Shown: positions 1 to 9,607, numbered from the stretch's first letter. The stretch is 64,000 nucleotides of DNA from Chitinophagaceae bacterium (GCA_019638625.1 JAHBTK010000001.1:124001-188000), one strand, 5' to 3'. Notes: a model not told the origin generated them from the sequence alone. A program made the numbers and translations.

Positions 1-1306
1 AAATTATTGACACCACGAACTGTATAACCACAAGCGTATTCCGGAAGACCAGGTTGCCCTCCATTGTTTTCATATTGCCTTTCAGCACTTTCACAGGGTT
101 GAAGCGGGAGAGGAACAACGCCGGATAACTGCCGGAAACAAGTCCTGTGAGCAGGGCGATTGCTATCATACCCAACAGTAATTTTCCATCAAACAGGCTG
201 ATGGCAAGAGATTTCCCTGCCAACCGGTTAAAGGATGGCAGCAGCAGCCAGACCAACCCTACTGCCAGGATAAGAGAAATGCAGGAGATAACTATGGACT
301 CACCCAGGAATTGTGTAATGAGTTGTTTCCGGCCGGCGCCGATCACCTTTCGTAAGCCTACTTCTTTGGCACGGCGTGATGACCGGGCAGTGGCAAGGTT
401 CATAAAGTTGATGGAGGCCACAACCAGTATAAAAATGGCCACCACAAAAAATATGTTTACATATTGAATATTGCCATGGCCGGATATATCCGCCTGGAGG
501 TTGGAATGCAGGTGGATACGGGTAAGGGGCTGCAAAAAGAAATTTACTTTCAGTGTTTTTTCATCAATATGCTCCAGATAGATCCTGTCAAACTGATCTT
601 CCAGGTTTTTTATTGACCCGGGAGCCGCTTTGAAGCTTTTGTCCAACTGCAGGTAGCTGTAGAAATTAAAATTGTCCCAGGTATTATTTTTGAGATCATA
701 ATTGGTCTGTGCAATGGCCGACATCGGCATTATAAAGTCGAATTGCAGGTGTGAGTTACCCGGAATATTTTTTAAAACGCCGGTAACCACCAGGTTGTCT
801 TTAGTATCCTTACGCAATACCTGGTTGACAGGGTCCCCGTCTCCAAAATATTTTTTTGCCATATCCTCTGTGATAAGAATAGCATCGGGACGCTGCAGTG
901 CGGTCGCTGCATCTCCTTTTACCAGGGGGAAAGAGAAAACCTGCAAAAAGTTGGAGTCTGTATAGAATGCTTTTTTTTCTTCAAATTTTCTGACACCGGT
1001 TTCAAATATATGCGTATACATGCCGGTAATCCGTACGATCTTTTGGACGGCGGGCAGTTTAGATTGTAACTCTACCGGCATAGGGGCGGGTGACACCGCT
1101 ACTTTAAACCCACTGGCTTCTGCTGTTAAACGATACAGTTCGAGAGCGTTCTTATGAAAGCGGTCATAACTCAGCTCATTGCGCACCCACAACAGGATGA
1201 AGATGCTGCAGGTAAGTCCTATGGTGAGTCCGGAAATATTGATTGCCGCAAAAGCTTTATGCCTGGTGATGTTTCTAAAAGCGATTTTCAGATAGTTCTT
1301 TATCAT
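1..1306 (-). CDS. ABC transporter permease, MacB/FtsX type (3' end cut by window edge)
   Basis: The 3' part runs off the left edge; about 435 residues are present, where this Bacteroidota family usually has about 800. The ATG at 1306 opens MIKNYLKIAFRNITRHK, the typical start of these permeases, followed by a transmembrane segment (roughly residues 18-40). A long periplasmic MacB-core-like region follows, then an FtsX core with helices near residues 285-305 and 335-355. The motif ARSSRRAKEVGLRKVIGA is the FtsX signature after the second helix. Such proteins work with a separate ATPase to export peptides or lipids or for mechanotransmission; no ATPase gene is visible in the window. The family call is firm, the substrate unknown. 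Confidence 0.9.
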   Translation of the reverse strand, partial: MIKNYLKIAFRNITRHKAFAAINISGLTIGLTCSIFILLWVRNELSYDRFHKNALELYRLTAEASGFKVAVSPAPMPVELQSKLPAVQKIVRITGMYTHIFETGVRKFEEKKAFYTDSNFLQVFSFPLVKGDAATALQRPDAILITEDMAKKYFGDGDPVNQVLRKDTKDNLVVTGVLKNIPGNSHLQFDFIMPMSAIAQTNYDLKNNTWDNFNFYSYLQLDKSFKAAPGSIKNLEDQFDRIYLEHIDEKTLKVNFFLQPLTRIHLHSNLQADISGHGNIQYVNIFFVVAIFILVVASINFMNLATARSSRRAKEVGLRKVIGAGRKQLITQFLGESIVISCISLILAVGLVWLLLPSFNRLAGKSLAISLFDGKLLLGMIAIALLTGLVSGSYPALFLSRFNPVKVLKGNMKTMEGNLVFRNTLVVIQFVVSII

Positions 1307-1466
1307 ATGCAGAAGATATCCGTCTTTTCCTACAAAAGACAGGTAAGAAATAGAAATGTTGCAGAGATAAAACGAACCAGTATGTAAATAGTTACAGCCG
1401 ATGATCTTTAATCATCAAAATGCAGGATATATAGCAACAAGATAACCTGCCTGTGAAAACAATTCT

Positions 1467-2108
1467 TTATAATTCCTCTATAAAAATATCTTTGAAGTGC
1501 ACTTCGGCTTTGCCACCGCCATGTATCTGCAATCCTAAAACACCCGACTGAAAAACACTGTCATCGGGTTCCGTGTAGTCAGCCGTTTTTGTACCGTTCA
1601 GGTATAATTTAATATTTTTCCCGTTGCAATGGATCTCGTAATCATTCCACTGGTTGCGCTTCAGTATTTTGTTGATGAGTAAAGTATCGACAGGTGTAAG
1701 CGTTTTATTACGCCGTGACTCGTCGTAAATGCTGGCCCAGTAACCGTCACCCAGGTCGGCCTGGTAACCGATCATTTCGTTGGGCGGATGGGTATGTCGT
1801 ATGCTGCGAAACTGGACGCCCGAATTAATAAAGCCCTCTGTTCCCAGCAGCTTGAACTTTAATTTCAGGATGAAGTTGGCATACGGCTTCACCGTACAGA
1901 GAAAATCGTTCTGTGGCACTTCATGTACAAGGGAGCCGCCCACAATGGCACCATCTTTGATCCGCCAGGTTTTCACGGTATCCCCTTCCCAGCCGGCAAA
2001 GGATTTCCCGTTGAAGATCCGGGTTATCTTATTCTGGCAAACAGCGTCATACTGGCTGAACAGGGTAAGAAAGAAAAGCAGTAGAAAACCGGGCAATTTA
2101 ACAGACAT
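1467..2108 (-). CDS. Secreted DUF1080 (3-keto-disaccharide hydrolase-like) protein
   Basis: I chose the ATG at 2108, which opens a clean signal peptide (MSVKLPGFLLLFFLTLFSQ) cleaved near AVCQ; the open frame continues upstream to 2213 without looking like a signal sequence. The mature part begins ITRIFNGKSFAGWEGD, the DUF1080 hallmark (L/IFNGKdl.gW), and ends in a beta-rich concanavalin-like sandwich (VLGLQIHGGGKAEVHFKDIFIEEL). Such proteins act on glycans or 3-keto-sugars in the periplasm or outside the cell; substrate is not predictable here. It is transcribed divergently from the D-aminoacylase gene across about 150 bp. Confidence 0.85.
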   Translation of the reverse strand: MSVKLPGFLLLFFLTLFSQYDAVCQNKITRIFNGKSFAGWEGDTVKTWRIKDGAIVGGSLVHEVPQNDFLCTVKPYANFILKLKFKLLGTEGFINSGVQFRSIRHTHPPNEMIGYQADLGDGYWASIYDESRRNKTLTPVDTLLINKILKRNQWNDYEIHCNGKNIKLYLNGTKTADYTEPDDSVFQSGVLGLQIHGGGKAEVHFKDIFIEEL

Positions 2109-2258
2109 TACTTTGAGCAGATTAACACTCAAAATACTAAAATTCCCCAAAAACTCCCTGAGAGTTTTAAACGGCCGGTAACCTGCAGGATAACCTCCGG
2201 GTTTGCCTGGCAATATATTCGTTATAGTTAGTATCTTACTGTTCTTAAATTTTCCCTG

Positions 2259-3848
2259 ATGTACAAATTTTTGCTGCTTTTCCTTTTACCCTGCTGTTGT
2301 TTTGGACAGACACCGGCATGTGATATTTTGATCCGGAATGGAAAGATAATTGATGGCGCCGGTAATAACTGGTGGTATGGCGACATTGCAATTAAGGATG
2401 GATATATCATTAAAACCGGGAAAAGCCTTTCCTTTGAGGCAACTCGGGTCATTGACGCCCAAAAATATGTGGTGGCTCCCGGTTTCATCGACGTGCATAC
2501 GCATATAGAAGATGATGAAGTAAAGGATCCGCTGGCTTCCAGTTTTATTTACGACGGCGTTACAACGGTCATCACCGGCAACTGCGGATTATCTAAAGTG
2601 AATATAGGCAGCTACCTCGCCGGGTTGGACTCGCTGAAACTATCCATTAATGTAGCTGCATTGATCGGTCATAACGATGTGAGGAAGGCGGTTATGGGTA
2701 CCGCCAATCGTATTGCTTCTCCCACAGAGCTCCAACAAATGGAAAAACTGGTGGAAGAAGCCATGACAGACGGAGCCGTCGGAATGTCTACGGGACTGAT
2801 CTATATTCCCGGTACCTATGCCAATACACCGGAAGTGGTCGGGCTGGCACGGGTGGTATCAAAATATAACGGCGTTTATGCATCTCACATACGGGATGAG
2901 GGAGACAAAGTCACGGAAGCTATTGATGAAGCATTGTTTATCGGAAAGGAAGCAAATCTCCCCGTACAGATATCACATTTCAAATTAAGCGGTCAGCAAA
3001 ACTGGGGCAGGAGCCGGGAAACCATCGCCCTGGTTGAGAAAGCCCGGCGGGAAGGGATTGAAGTAACGATTGACCAGTATCCGTATACTGCGAGTAGTAC
3101 CTCCATCAGCACACTGTTACCTGATTATATTCTTGCAGACGGGCGGGATTCCATTATGGCGCGCTTGCAGAGAGATGATGAAAAGAAAAAGGCGATAGAC
3201 TATATGCTGATGCGGTTGAAAAAAAGAAAACTCAAACATTTTAGCTATGCCGTGGTGGCAAGCCATAAAGCTGACCCCGGCTACAATGGAAAGAGCATTG
3301 AACAGATCAACCTGATGAAAGGAAGGAAGCATAAGGCAAAGCAGGAGGCTGAAACAGTGATTGACATTATGCTCAATGGCGGCGCCAGCGCCGTATTTCA
3401 TGGCATGGGGGATGAGGATGTAAAACGCATCATGCAATATCCCTTCAATATGTTTGCCAGCGATGCGTCTATCAGGATATTTGGTGAAGGCGTGCCGCAT
3501 CCCCGCGGTTATGGCACCAATGCCCGTGTACTGGGGAAATATGTACGGGAAGAGAAAGTGATCTCTCTGGAGGAAGCAATACGGAGAATGACTTCCCTGC
3601 CGGCGCAAAAGTTTCAACTGGAAGGAAGAGGATTGTTGAAAGAAGGGATGAGGGCTGATGTGGTGGTATTTGATCCCAACACCGTTACCGATCTGGCTAC
3701 TTTTGAAAAACCGCATGCCTATTCCACGGGATTTAGCTATGTGATCGTAAATGGAGCAATAACGGTGGACGAGGGAAAGCATGCAGGTGTCAGAAACGGC
3801 AAAGCGGTGTATGGACCTGGAAAAAACATTAACGATATCGGAAAGTGA
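2259..3848 (+). CDS. Secreted N-acyl-D-amino-acid deacylase (D-aminoacylase, amidohydrolase family)
   Basis: A 529-residue metal-dependent amidohydrolase. An N-terminal signal peptide (MYKFLLLFLLPCCCFGQ) precedes the beta-sandwich start DILIRNGKIIDGAGN and the metal-binding HxH in PGFIDVHTHIEDD. Other family features are GVTTVITGNCG, ASHIRDEGDKVTEA (His ligand), QISHFKLSG and the C-terminal LLKEGMRADVVVFDPN. The likely reaction is hydrolysis of N-acyl-D-amino acids, or of a related D-configured amide, outside the cytoplasm. The flanking DUF1080 genes suggest a small exported degradation island. Length is normal for the family. Confidence 0.9.
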   Translation: MYKFLLLFLLPCCCFGQTPACDILIRNGKIIDGAGNNWWYGDIAIKDGYIIKTGKSLSFEATRVIDAQKYVVAPGFIDVHTHIEDDEVKDPLASSFIYDGVTTVITGNCGLSKVNIGSYLAGLDSLKLSINVAALIGHNDVRKAVMGTANRIASPTELQQMEKLVEEAMTDGAVGMSTGLIYIPGTYANTPEVVGLARVVSKYNGVYASHIRDEGDKVTEAIDEALFIGKEANLPVQISHFKLSGQQNWGRSRETIALVEKARREGIEVTIDQYPYTASSTSISTLLPDYILADGRDSIMARLQRDDEKKKAIDYMLMRLKKRKLKHFSYAVVASHKADPGYNGKSIEQINLMKGRKHKAKQEAETVIDIMLNGGASAVFHGMGDEDVKRIMQYPFNMFASDASIRIFGEGVPHPRGYGTNARVLGKYVREEKVISLEEAIRRMTSLPAQKFQLEGRGLLKEGMRADVVVFDPNTVTDLATFEKPHAYSTGFSYVIVNGAITVDEGKHAGVRNGKAVYGPGKNINDIGK

Positions 3849-3886
3849 GGAAGACTCCTCACCTCATCGTAATCCAATTTTTTTTG

Positions 3887-4123
3887 CTGTCATTGCGAAC
3901 GGAACGCCCGCCTACGGGCTGGCAGCGTAGAGAGGAATCTGTTGTTTCGTGTGGAGATTTCTCCTCCCTTCACTGCGTTACAGTCGTCGAAATGACGATG
4001 AGTAAGAGCATTACGATCGTCGAAGTGATAGTATAAAGGCGTTGCGGTCACTGAAGTGACAGGAGGGGCGCGTTGTGGTCGCCGGGATGATGGAATGGGA
4101 GTACAATAATAACGCAATGACAG
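3887..4123. mobile_element. Non-coding interspersed element bounded by 11-bp perfect inverted repeats
   Basis: CTGTCATTGCG at 3887-3897 is matched exactly by its reverse complement CGCAATGACAG at 4113-4123. The interior has no credible gene. It reads like the GTCATTGCGA-type interspersed sequences common in Bacteroidota intergenic DNA and contains the degenerate tandem repeat listed separately. It occupies most of the 365-bp gap between the D-aminoacylase and DUF1080 lipoprotein genes. A MITE-like or BIME-like nature is inference; no target-site duplication was established. Confidence 0.55.
3975..4100. repeat. Degenerate tandem repeat, four units of 31-33 bp
   Basis: Units begin at 3975, 4008, 4039 and 4070 and each opens GCRTTRC(A/G)(G/A)TC, for example GCGTTGCGGTCACTGAAGTG and GCGTTGTGGTCGCCGGGATG. 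The second, third and fourth units have exact 31-bp spacing; the first is 33 bp. They keep a core TCG(T/C)CGAARTGA. The array sits inside the inverted-repeat-bounded element at 3887-4123. Confidence 0.6.
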
Positions 4124-4213
4124 GTTTCATTTTCAGTGTTTATTGCCATTTTTGCAAGTCATTTATTATCTTACACTATTCCATCTGACTATTACCAACA
4201 GGATTGAAACAAT

Positions 4214-5098
4214 ATGAAAAGAAAATCAATATTTGCCAGCACTCCTTTTTTGTTCGTTTGCACTGCACTGTTAGTTTTTTCTGCCTGTGAAACAAAGCCG
4301 GATACGACGGAGCAGTCAAAAGAAGAATGGATATCCCTGTTCAATGGAAAGGATATTGACGACTGGACCGTGAAGATCCACCATCATGATGCGGGGTATA
4401 ATTTCGGAAATACCTTCAGGGTGGAAGACAGCGTTATAAAAGTGCGTTATGATCAGTATGGTGATTTTAACGATCAGTTTGGACACCTGTATTATAAAAC
4501 ACCTTACTCTTACTATCACCTCTCACTGGAATATAAATTTACCGGGCGATGGGTAGAAACAGCGCCTTCCTATACTATTTTAAACAGCGGGGTAATGTTC
4601 CACTCCCAGGATCCGTACACCATGCCCAAGGAACAGGATTGGCCGATATCGGTGGAAATGCAGTTCCTGGCGGGATTGGGTGACGGGAAACCCAGGCCTA
4701 CCGGTAATATGTGTTCGCCGGGCACGGACGTGGTGTACCAGGGACGGATCGACCCGCGGCACTGTATCGAATCAGGTTCCGGGACCTATGAAAAAGAGGA
4801 ATGGGTAAAGGCGGAACTGATCGTGCTGGGCGACTCACTGGTAACTCATCTTATTAATGGCGATACCGTGCTGCAGTATTCCCAACCACAGATCGGTGGC
4901 GGTGTTGCCAACCGCTACGACCCTGCCATAAAAATTGATGGTAAGTTGCTGCAGTCGGGTTTTATTGCTCTGCAAAGCGAGGGACAGGAAATTGATTTCA
5001 GGAATATTAAACTTCTCAATCTTGAAGGCTGCATGGATCCGGGATCAAAATATTATAAAACCTACTTTGTGAAAAATGATCCGGAACAATGCAGGTAG
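4214..5098 (+). CDS. DUF1080 lipoprotein
   Basis: A 294-residue protein with a lipoprotein signal peptide whose lipobox is FSAC (Cys about residue 25), so it is predicted to be membrane-anchored, probably on the outer membrane. The mature part starts EEWISLFNGKDIDDW, the DUF1080 signature, and has the usual mid-domain sequence SGVMFHSQDPYTM and a C-terminal FIALQSEGQEIDFRNIKLL. It continues with a short tail CMDPGSKYYKTYFVKNDPEQC carrying two cysteines. A glycan-related hydrolase or lectin-like fold is known for the family; the substrate is unknown. Confidence 0.87.
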   Translation: MKRKSIFASTPFLFVCTALLVFSACETKPDTTEQSKEEWISLFNGKDIDDWTVKIHHHDAGYNFGNTFRVEDSVIKVRYDQYGDFNDQFGHLYYKTPYSYYHLSLEYKFTGRWVETAPSYTILNSGVMFHSQDPYTMPKEQDWPISVEMQFLAGLGDGKPRPTGNMCSPGTDVVYQGRIDPRHCIESGSGTYEKEEWVKAELIVLGDSLVTHLINGDTVLQYSQPQIGGGVANRYDPAIKIDGKLLQSGFIALQSEGQEIDFRNIKLLNLEGCMDPGSKYYKTYFVKNDPEQCR

Positions 5099-5185
5099 CA
5101 TGTTTGTATATTCCGTTTTTCTTTACCGGGGTTTCCGGGTCTTCTTAAGACAGGCGCATTGTATCATCTGTGCCTGACTGCTCCA

Positions 5186-6073
5186 TCACGCGCTTGCTGC
5201 GGTTACGGTTTTATCAATCTTTCCGATCAGTCCCTGCAATACTTTCCCCGGTCCCACCTCTGTAAAGTTGGTAGCGCCGTCAGCGATCATCTGCTGCACA
5301 GTTTGTGTCCAGCGTACGGCGCCTGTCAACTGGTCTACCAGGTTCTTTTTTATTACTTCAGGATCTGTAACAGCCTGCGCCGTAAAATTCTGATATACCG
5401 GGCAATCGGGGATATTGAATACCGCGCTGGAAATGGCTGCGGATAATTCACCCTTTGCCGGTTCCATCAGGGGGGAATGAAATGCGCCTCCTACAGGCAA
5501 CGGCAAGGCCCGTTTAGCACCCGCTTCTTTCATGCGTATAACAGCAATTTCAATGCCCCTGGTTGTTCCACTGATCACCAGTTGCCCGGGACAGTTATAG
5601 TTGGCGGGAACCACTATCTCACCTGTTTCGTCCTGTATGGCTTTACATACTTCTTCTACTTTGGCATCGTCCAGCCCCAGCACTGCCGCCATAGAGGAAG
5701 GATTGAGTTCACATGCCATCTGCATGGCTCCGGCCCTTACCATCACCAGTTTCAGCCCGTCTTCAAAAGATAACGCGTTATTAGCAACAAGCGCCGAGAA
5801 CTCTCCGAGAGAATGACCGGCCACCATATCGGGTGTAGCGCCTTGCAGCGTCCGGTACTGTATTACAGAGTGCAAAAAAACTGCCGGTTGCGTCACTTTT
5901 GTTTGTTTCAGATCTTCATCAGACCCGGAAAACATAATATCTGATATGCGGAACCGCGCTGTTTCATTTGCTTTCTCAAATAATTCCCTGGCAAGGGAAT
6001 TGGTCTCATACAACTCTTTTCCCATTCCTGAAAACTGTGAACCCTGGCCCGGAAATACGTATGCATGCTTCAT
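5186..6073 (-). CDS. fabD: Malonyl-CoA:ACP transacylase
   Basis: FabD transfers malonyl from CoA to acyl carrier protein at the start of fatty acid elongation in the cytoplasm. The 295-residue protein has normal length. It shows FPGQGSQ at residues 7-13, the nucleophile elbow GHSLGEF with Ser88, and the catalytic His199 in GGAFHSPLMEPA. The C-terminal NFTEVGPGKVLQGLIGKI is typical. The gene converges on the DUF1080 lipoprotein gene and stands alone, without fabH, fabG or acpP beside it. Confidence 0.96.
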   Translation of the reverse strand: MKHAYVFPGQGSQFSGMGKELYETNSLARELFEKANETARFRISDIMFSGSDEDLKQTKVTQPAVFLHSVIQYRTLQGATPDMVAGHSLGEFSALVANNALSFEDGLKLVMVRAGAMQMACELNPSSMAAVLGLDDAKVEEVCKAIQDETGEIVVPANYNCPGQLVISGTTRGIEIAVIRMKEAGAKRALPLPVGGAFHSPLMEPAKGELSAAISSAVFNIPDCPVYQNFTAQAVTDPEVIKKNLVDQLTGAVRWTQTVQQMIADGATNFTEVGPGKVLQGLIGKIDKTVTAASA

Positions 6074-6312
6074 ATGTCTGTTTTTAAACTGTATGTTTTT
6101 AGGTATCGTTTTGGCAAATGTAATTAAAATCCATTGCAGCGGATGATCCGCTAAACCGGTTATGGGTTTTGCCTGTACAGAACGAGTTTGCCACTCAGGG
6201 CACAGTGCCGGAAAAAGGTATTAAAGGGTTTTATAAAACAGGTATAGACGGATCCCGGTATGTTGTTGGTGAAGGCGGCTCATATTACTCTCACACAAAT
6301 ACTAACAACCAG

Positions 6313-6828
6313 CTACTGTCTTATTTTGTCGCTCAGCTTTTTAAGTTTGAAGCAATAAATAACACTTCCCAGATGTGCGTTTATCCCTTCAAGTTTGTGT
6401 TTTGTCAAAATGGCATTGTAGCCATAGGCGAATTTGAAGTTTTGGAAGCCGAAACCAATCTCTGGTCGGAAGGACAGGCTGGCATTCTCCAGGTCAGTGT
6501 AGTAAATGATATTAAGCCCCATAGCTATTCCACTTGCACCACCTGCCGCCCAGGCGCCTATTTTGGGACCCATGATAAATTTATTACCAAGCCTTAGTTC
6601 TGTTGAGGTAAAGTATGCAGAAGAAAACGGATGGCGACCTGCCACTGTGTTATTATTCTTCGAAATGCCGAGTTCGGCAAATGTGTTTCTGCCAAATGAA
6701 ACGCCTGTCAACAGATTTAAAGATTGCTTTACAATTGTTTCTCTGGTTCGGATTGTGTCAGTAGCTTGTCCAAATACTGAACAGGAAAGGATTGTCAGGA
6801 AGAGAAGTAGTTTAACTTCGGCTTTCAT
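6313..6828 (-). CDS. Small exported protein, possibly an outer-membrane beta-barrel
   Basis: I do not recognise a named family. The ATG at 6828 (171 aa) is preferred to a TTG two codons upstream. An N-terminal signal peptide runs to about SCSVFGQ. The rest alternates short hydrophobic/aromatic strands (SAYFTSTELRLGNKFIMGP, ASLSFRPEIGFGFQNF, LGSVIYCFKLKKL) with polar turns and a Gly/Ala-rich centre, as in small Bacteroidota barrels. The last residues DKIRQ lack a terminal aromatic, which weakens the barrel call. Confidence 0.6.
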   Translation of the reverse strand: MKAEVKLLLFLTILSCSVFGQATDTIRTRETIVKQSLNLLTGVSFGRNTFAELGISKNNNTVAGRHPFSSAYFTSTELRLGNKFIMGPKIGAWAAGGASGIAMGLNIIYYTDLENASLSFRPEIGFGFQNFKFAYGYNAILTKHKLEGINAHLGSVIYCFKLKKLSDKIRQ

Positions 6829-6956
6829 TGGCAACGGGAGGTCTTTTAAATGACCGTCAAATTTAATACATTTCGTTTATTGTTATCCGGGATGCCGGGA
6901 ATGACAACAATGATAATACTGCCGATGATGACTTTTTTTAACTGTAATTATCCGCG

Positions 6957-8609
6957 TTAATCGGTAACCACCTTCACCTCTTTGAACATAAACGGATTGT
7001 CACTGACCCTTACACTTTTACCACTGGCAGTAGTTACATTTTTGAGTACAACTTCCCTGGTTTTTACATAGGGGAATTTCTCCCGGTAGGAATCGTCAAA
7101 CATTAGCGGGTTGAAATTTGAAAAAATGACGGGGCCCTGGTAATCCTCCCGATGGTTGGCATCGTTGATACGGAGGTTTTCAATGGTGATCCGTTCCGGC
7201 ATATAACAGGTGTAACCAAAATCATGCTGACCGGAATAAGATCCGCCGATGAGAACGGCGTTTGCCGGTCTGCCGCCTTCAGGTACAAAAACACAGTCGC
7301 GGATAAAAAATTCTCCCTGCCAGGTACTGCCGTAATCACTGCGCAGGTTGATAAGCGTTCTGCCGTTGAGGGTTGAGTTTTCCACGGTTAAGGTTCCGCT
7401 GCCGATGGCATTAATGCCCATATGTCCCAGGGTGGAGTTCCTGATGGTGGCATTGACAACGCCCATGTGAGCATCAAACCGCGAAAGCGTGCAGTTGTCG
7501 TAAAGAAGATTTTTGCAGTAATTGGAACCGAGTATCCCCCAGTAGGTTCTGTCGTTGATATCATTTGTCTGGCTGCAGTTCACGAATGATATGTTGAGGG
7601 CACGGCTCACCGAAATATCGTAAGAGCCCATGGAAACAGGCTCCCCCGCGGCGCCGATGGTACTGTATGTTTTATGCCCGGTGAGGAGGGTGTTCTTAAC
7701 CGTTACATAAGCACAGTCACTGATACTGATGAAGCCGCCATAGGGTGCGCCATGGTCTCCTTCTCCGGTAACACGATGTTCAAGCCCATCTACGATTACG
7801 TTGGAACGCCTGATCGCGATATTCCTGCTGTAATAGGTGTATTTCGATTCGGCTTTATTGGCAATAGTGGTAAAATGGCCCCCGGTAATGTGTAGTGTTT
7901 CCTGGTCTATGGGAAGCGCGGTGATGTTCGTAATCCGGTCGAAGTTCCAGATGATCGGGGCATCCATATCCACTTTGCCGCTTTGATCCACCACAAAGAT
8001 ATCTGTTTGAGGAGAGCCGTTATTTTGGTTCAGTCCAAAGCGGATATAGCGTTTTACATTTTCGTCAGTAACAGTGATGAGGCAGGGACCGGGCAAATTG
8101 GTATAGATCCGCTCCTGGTTGCTTTTCAATGAAGAGATAGATCCCGGTGTAAACGGGCGAAGACCGGAACTGACCACGAAAACAGATGCGCTTCGGTTTT
8201 GTACTTCGGTATCATCAATGATGAAGACCGCCGTACCAAAATCAGTGTCGGTCCGGATAACGGCTGTGCGTTCCTTTCCCCCGATGTAGTAGGTAGCCCT
8301 CTCATCGGCTTTCACCGGAAGTCCGTTTTGGTTGGCAAATGCATGGGTGGCGGCGATAGCGTTGATATCATCCGTTTTGCCATCACCCCTGGCGCCAAAA
8401 TCACTATAGCGCACCCTGCCCGCGGCTTTAAATTTCCGTATATCTTTTGGGGATACACTTACCTGTAATTCTCCTTTCTCATTGACCTGTACCCGGGGTT
8501 TTCCCTTCCCGGATGTGATCATTACCTGGTCAGGCATCACCCGGGATTGCCCCTGTGTCCCTGTTACAAGGGCTGAGGAGAAAACGAACAAGAAGGCATA
8601 TTTCATCAT
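6957..8609 (-). CDS. Secreted right-handed beta-helix (pectate-lyase-3-like) protein
   Basis: A 550-residue exported protein. The signal peptide ends near VTGTQGQ. The sequence RYSDFGARGDGKTDDINAI is the classic start of the pectate-lyase-3 / glycoside hydrolase 28-like beta-helix fold (FGA.gDG.tDdt.Ai). The middle is rich in N/D-S-T rungs such as CTLSRFDAHMGVVNATIRN and STLNGRTLINLRSDYGSTW. Catalytic residues could not be assigned, so lyase, hydrolase or non-catalytic binding are all open. The ankyrin gene ends 3 bp upstream of its ATG, suggesting co-transcription. Confidence 0.8.
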   Translation of the reverse strand: MMKYAFLFVFSSALVTGTQGQSRVMPDQVMITSGKGKPRVQVNEKGELQVSVSPKDIRKFKAAGRVRYSDFGARGDGKTDDINAIAATHAFANQNGLPVKADERATYYIGGKERTAVIRTDTDFGTAVFIIDDTEVQNRSASVFVVSSGLRPFTPGSISSLKSNQERIYTNLPGPCLITVTDENVKRYIRFGLNQNNGSPQTDIFVVDQSGKVDMDAPIIWNFDRITNITALPIDQETLHITGGHFTTIANKAESKYTYYSRNIAIRRSNVIVDGLEHRVTGEGDHGAPYGGFISISDCAYVTVKNTLLTGHKTYSTIGAAGEPVSMGSYDISVSRALNISFVNCSQTNDINDRTYWGILGSNYCKNLLYDNCTLSRFDAHMGVVNATIRNSTLGHMGINAIGSGTLTVENSTLNGRTLINLRSDYGSTWQGEFFIRDCVFVPEGGRPANAVLIGGSYSGQHDFGYTCYMPERITIENLRINDANHREDYQGPVIFSNFNPLMFDDSYREKFPYVKTREVVLKNVTTASGKSVRVSDNPFMFKEVKVVTD

Positions 8610-8612
8610 GGA

Positions 8613-9359
8613 TTAACTGTTTAAATATCTATTAGGTATATTTGAAGGGGTATAATCAATACCGTAAGCTGCTTTAAGCAAAATAGCAACAATTTCATAA
8701 ATCATTTTTTCCTTTCTTTGGAATTGGGGGAGCAACCCCATCATTGCATAACTGATCGGATTAACAGACGGAATAAAAGTTTCCCATTCATAGCCTTTTC
8801 CCCACACAAGTCCTTTCACAGTAAGGGTCAGATCTGCCGATTCAGCAATAAGATAGTTCATTACATCAATGCACTTGTTTGAGTTCTGATTTACAGTATG
8901 AAAAATTGGCGTTTGTCCGCCGAAACCGTTTTCGTCAGTCCCGGCTTTAATATTGATATCAATGCCATGCTTTACCAGTATTCCGGCACAGGCAAGGTGA
9001 TTGTATTCTGCACAAATATGAAGTAACGATGCCTCGTACAAAGGGGTAAATGCACAGTCAAACGTATATGTATTCTTTACTGCCTGCTTATTGTTACGTA
9101 ATAAAGCATCCAGCGAAACGGCATCATCCAAAAAAACGGCTAATAATATTTTATCGTCAAAGTTTAAGCTATAATCCACAAAAACTTTAAAACATTCCCT
9201 GAATTTCGGTCCTCTTGAATATTCTGTAATGAGCTCATAAATGAGTGGCTTACCCCTAAAGTGATCATTAGGGCTTATTCCATTTTCAAAACATTCTTTT
9301 ATTCCGTCCACTGAGTGAACTTCAATTTCACCTATTATTTTTTGCAAATAGTCCATCAT
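8613..9359 (-). CDS. Ankyrin-repeat protein
   Basis: A 248-residue protein with no signal peptide or membrane segment. Ankyrin-type units are readable: LLHICAEYNHLACAGILVKHG followed by IDINIKAGTDENGFGGQTPIFHTVNQNS (about residues 112-165), with weaker repeats upstream. It probably mediates protein contacts in the cytoplasm. The base composition is more AT-rich than the neighbouring beta-helix gene, although the two genes are 3 bp apart. No catalytic domain is visible. Confidence 0.75.
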   Translation of the reverse strand: MMDYLQKIIGEIEVHSVDGIKECFENGISPNDHFRGKPLIYELITEYSRGPKFRECFKVFVDYSLNFDDKILLAVFLDDAVSLDALLRNNKQAVKNTYTFDCAFTPLYEASLLHICAEYNHLACAGILVKHGIDINIKAGTDENGFGGQTPIFHTVNQNSNKCIDVMNYLIAESADLTLTVKGLVWGKGYEWETFIPSVNPISYAMMGLLPQFQRKEKMIYEIVAILLKAAYGIDYTPSNIPNRYLNS

Positions 9360-9607
9360 GGCTAATTTTTATGTGTCCGAACAAATTACCGCCTATGGTT
9401 AAGTATTTGTGTTTGTGGTGGTCCAGAAATTCCGGGATGAAAAACTTTTTACCGGTATCCTGCCTGTCTTAAGGGACCAATTAAAGATAGAAAAAGTTCA
9501 TTGTTAATTCTATAGCCCAATTTATAACATCCGGTCGGGACTGCAGATGATAGCCAATTAGCTTATGTTACAATGTCCAGCCCAGCTTGCATAAAATCCA
9601 ATATTGG
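9360..9607. other. Intergenic stretch with a cassette-boundary-like sequence
   Basis: No gene is seen. At about 9560-9600, just downstream of the TPR gene stop, lies TTAGCTTATGTTACAATGTC followed by CAGCCCAGCTTGCATAAAAT. Read on the minus strand this resembles the compact hairpin-prone sequences after the next two genes leftward in transcription (10934-10998 and 11566-11827): a TGCG/TGCA core, GTTATGT and a GGACGT-like block. The similarity is by eye only. Confidence 0.35.

Noticed and set aside
1467..2213. Longer start for the DUF1080 protein at 2213
   Set aside because: The extra 35 residues are not signal-like and would bury the clean signal peptide that starts at 2108.
3975..4100. CRISPR array
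   Set aside because: The roughly 31-bp units are degenerate along their whole length with no alternation of constant repeats and unique spacers, and no cas genes are present.
3845..4117. Short open frames on both strands in the gap after the D-aminoacylase gene
   Set aside because: They are made of the interspersed-repeat sequence (for example PARRRA-like peptides) and resemble no protein family.
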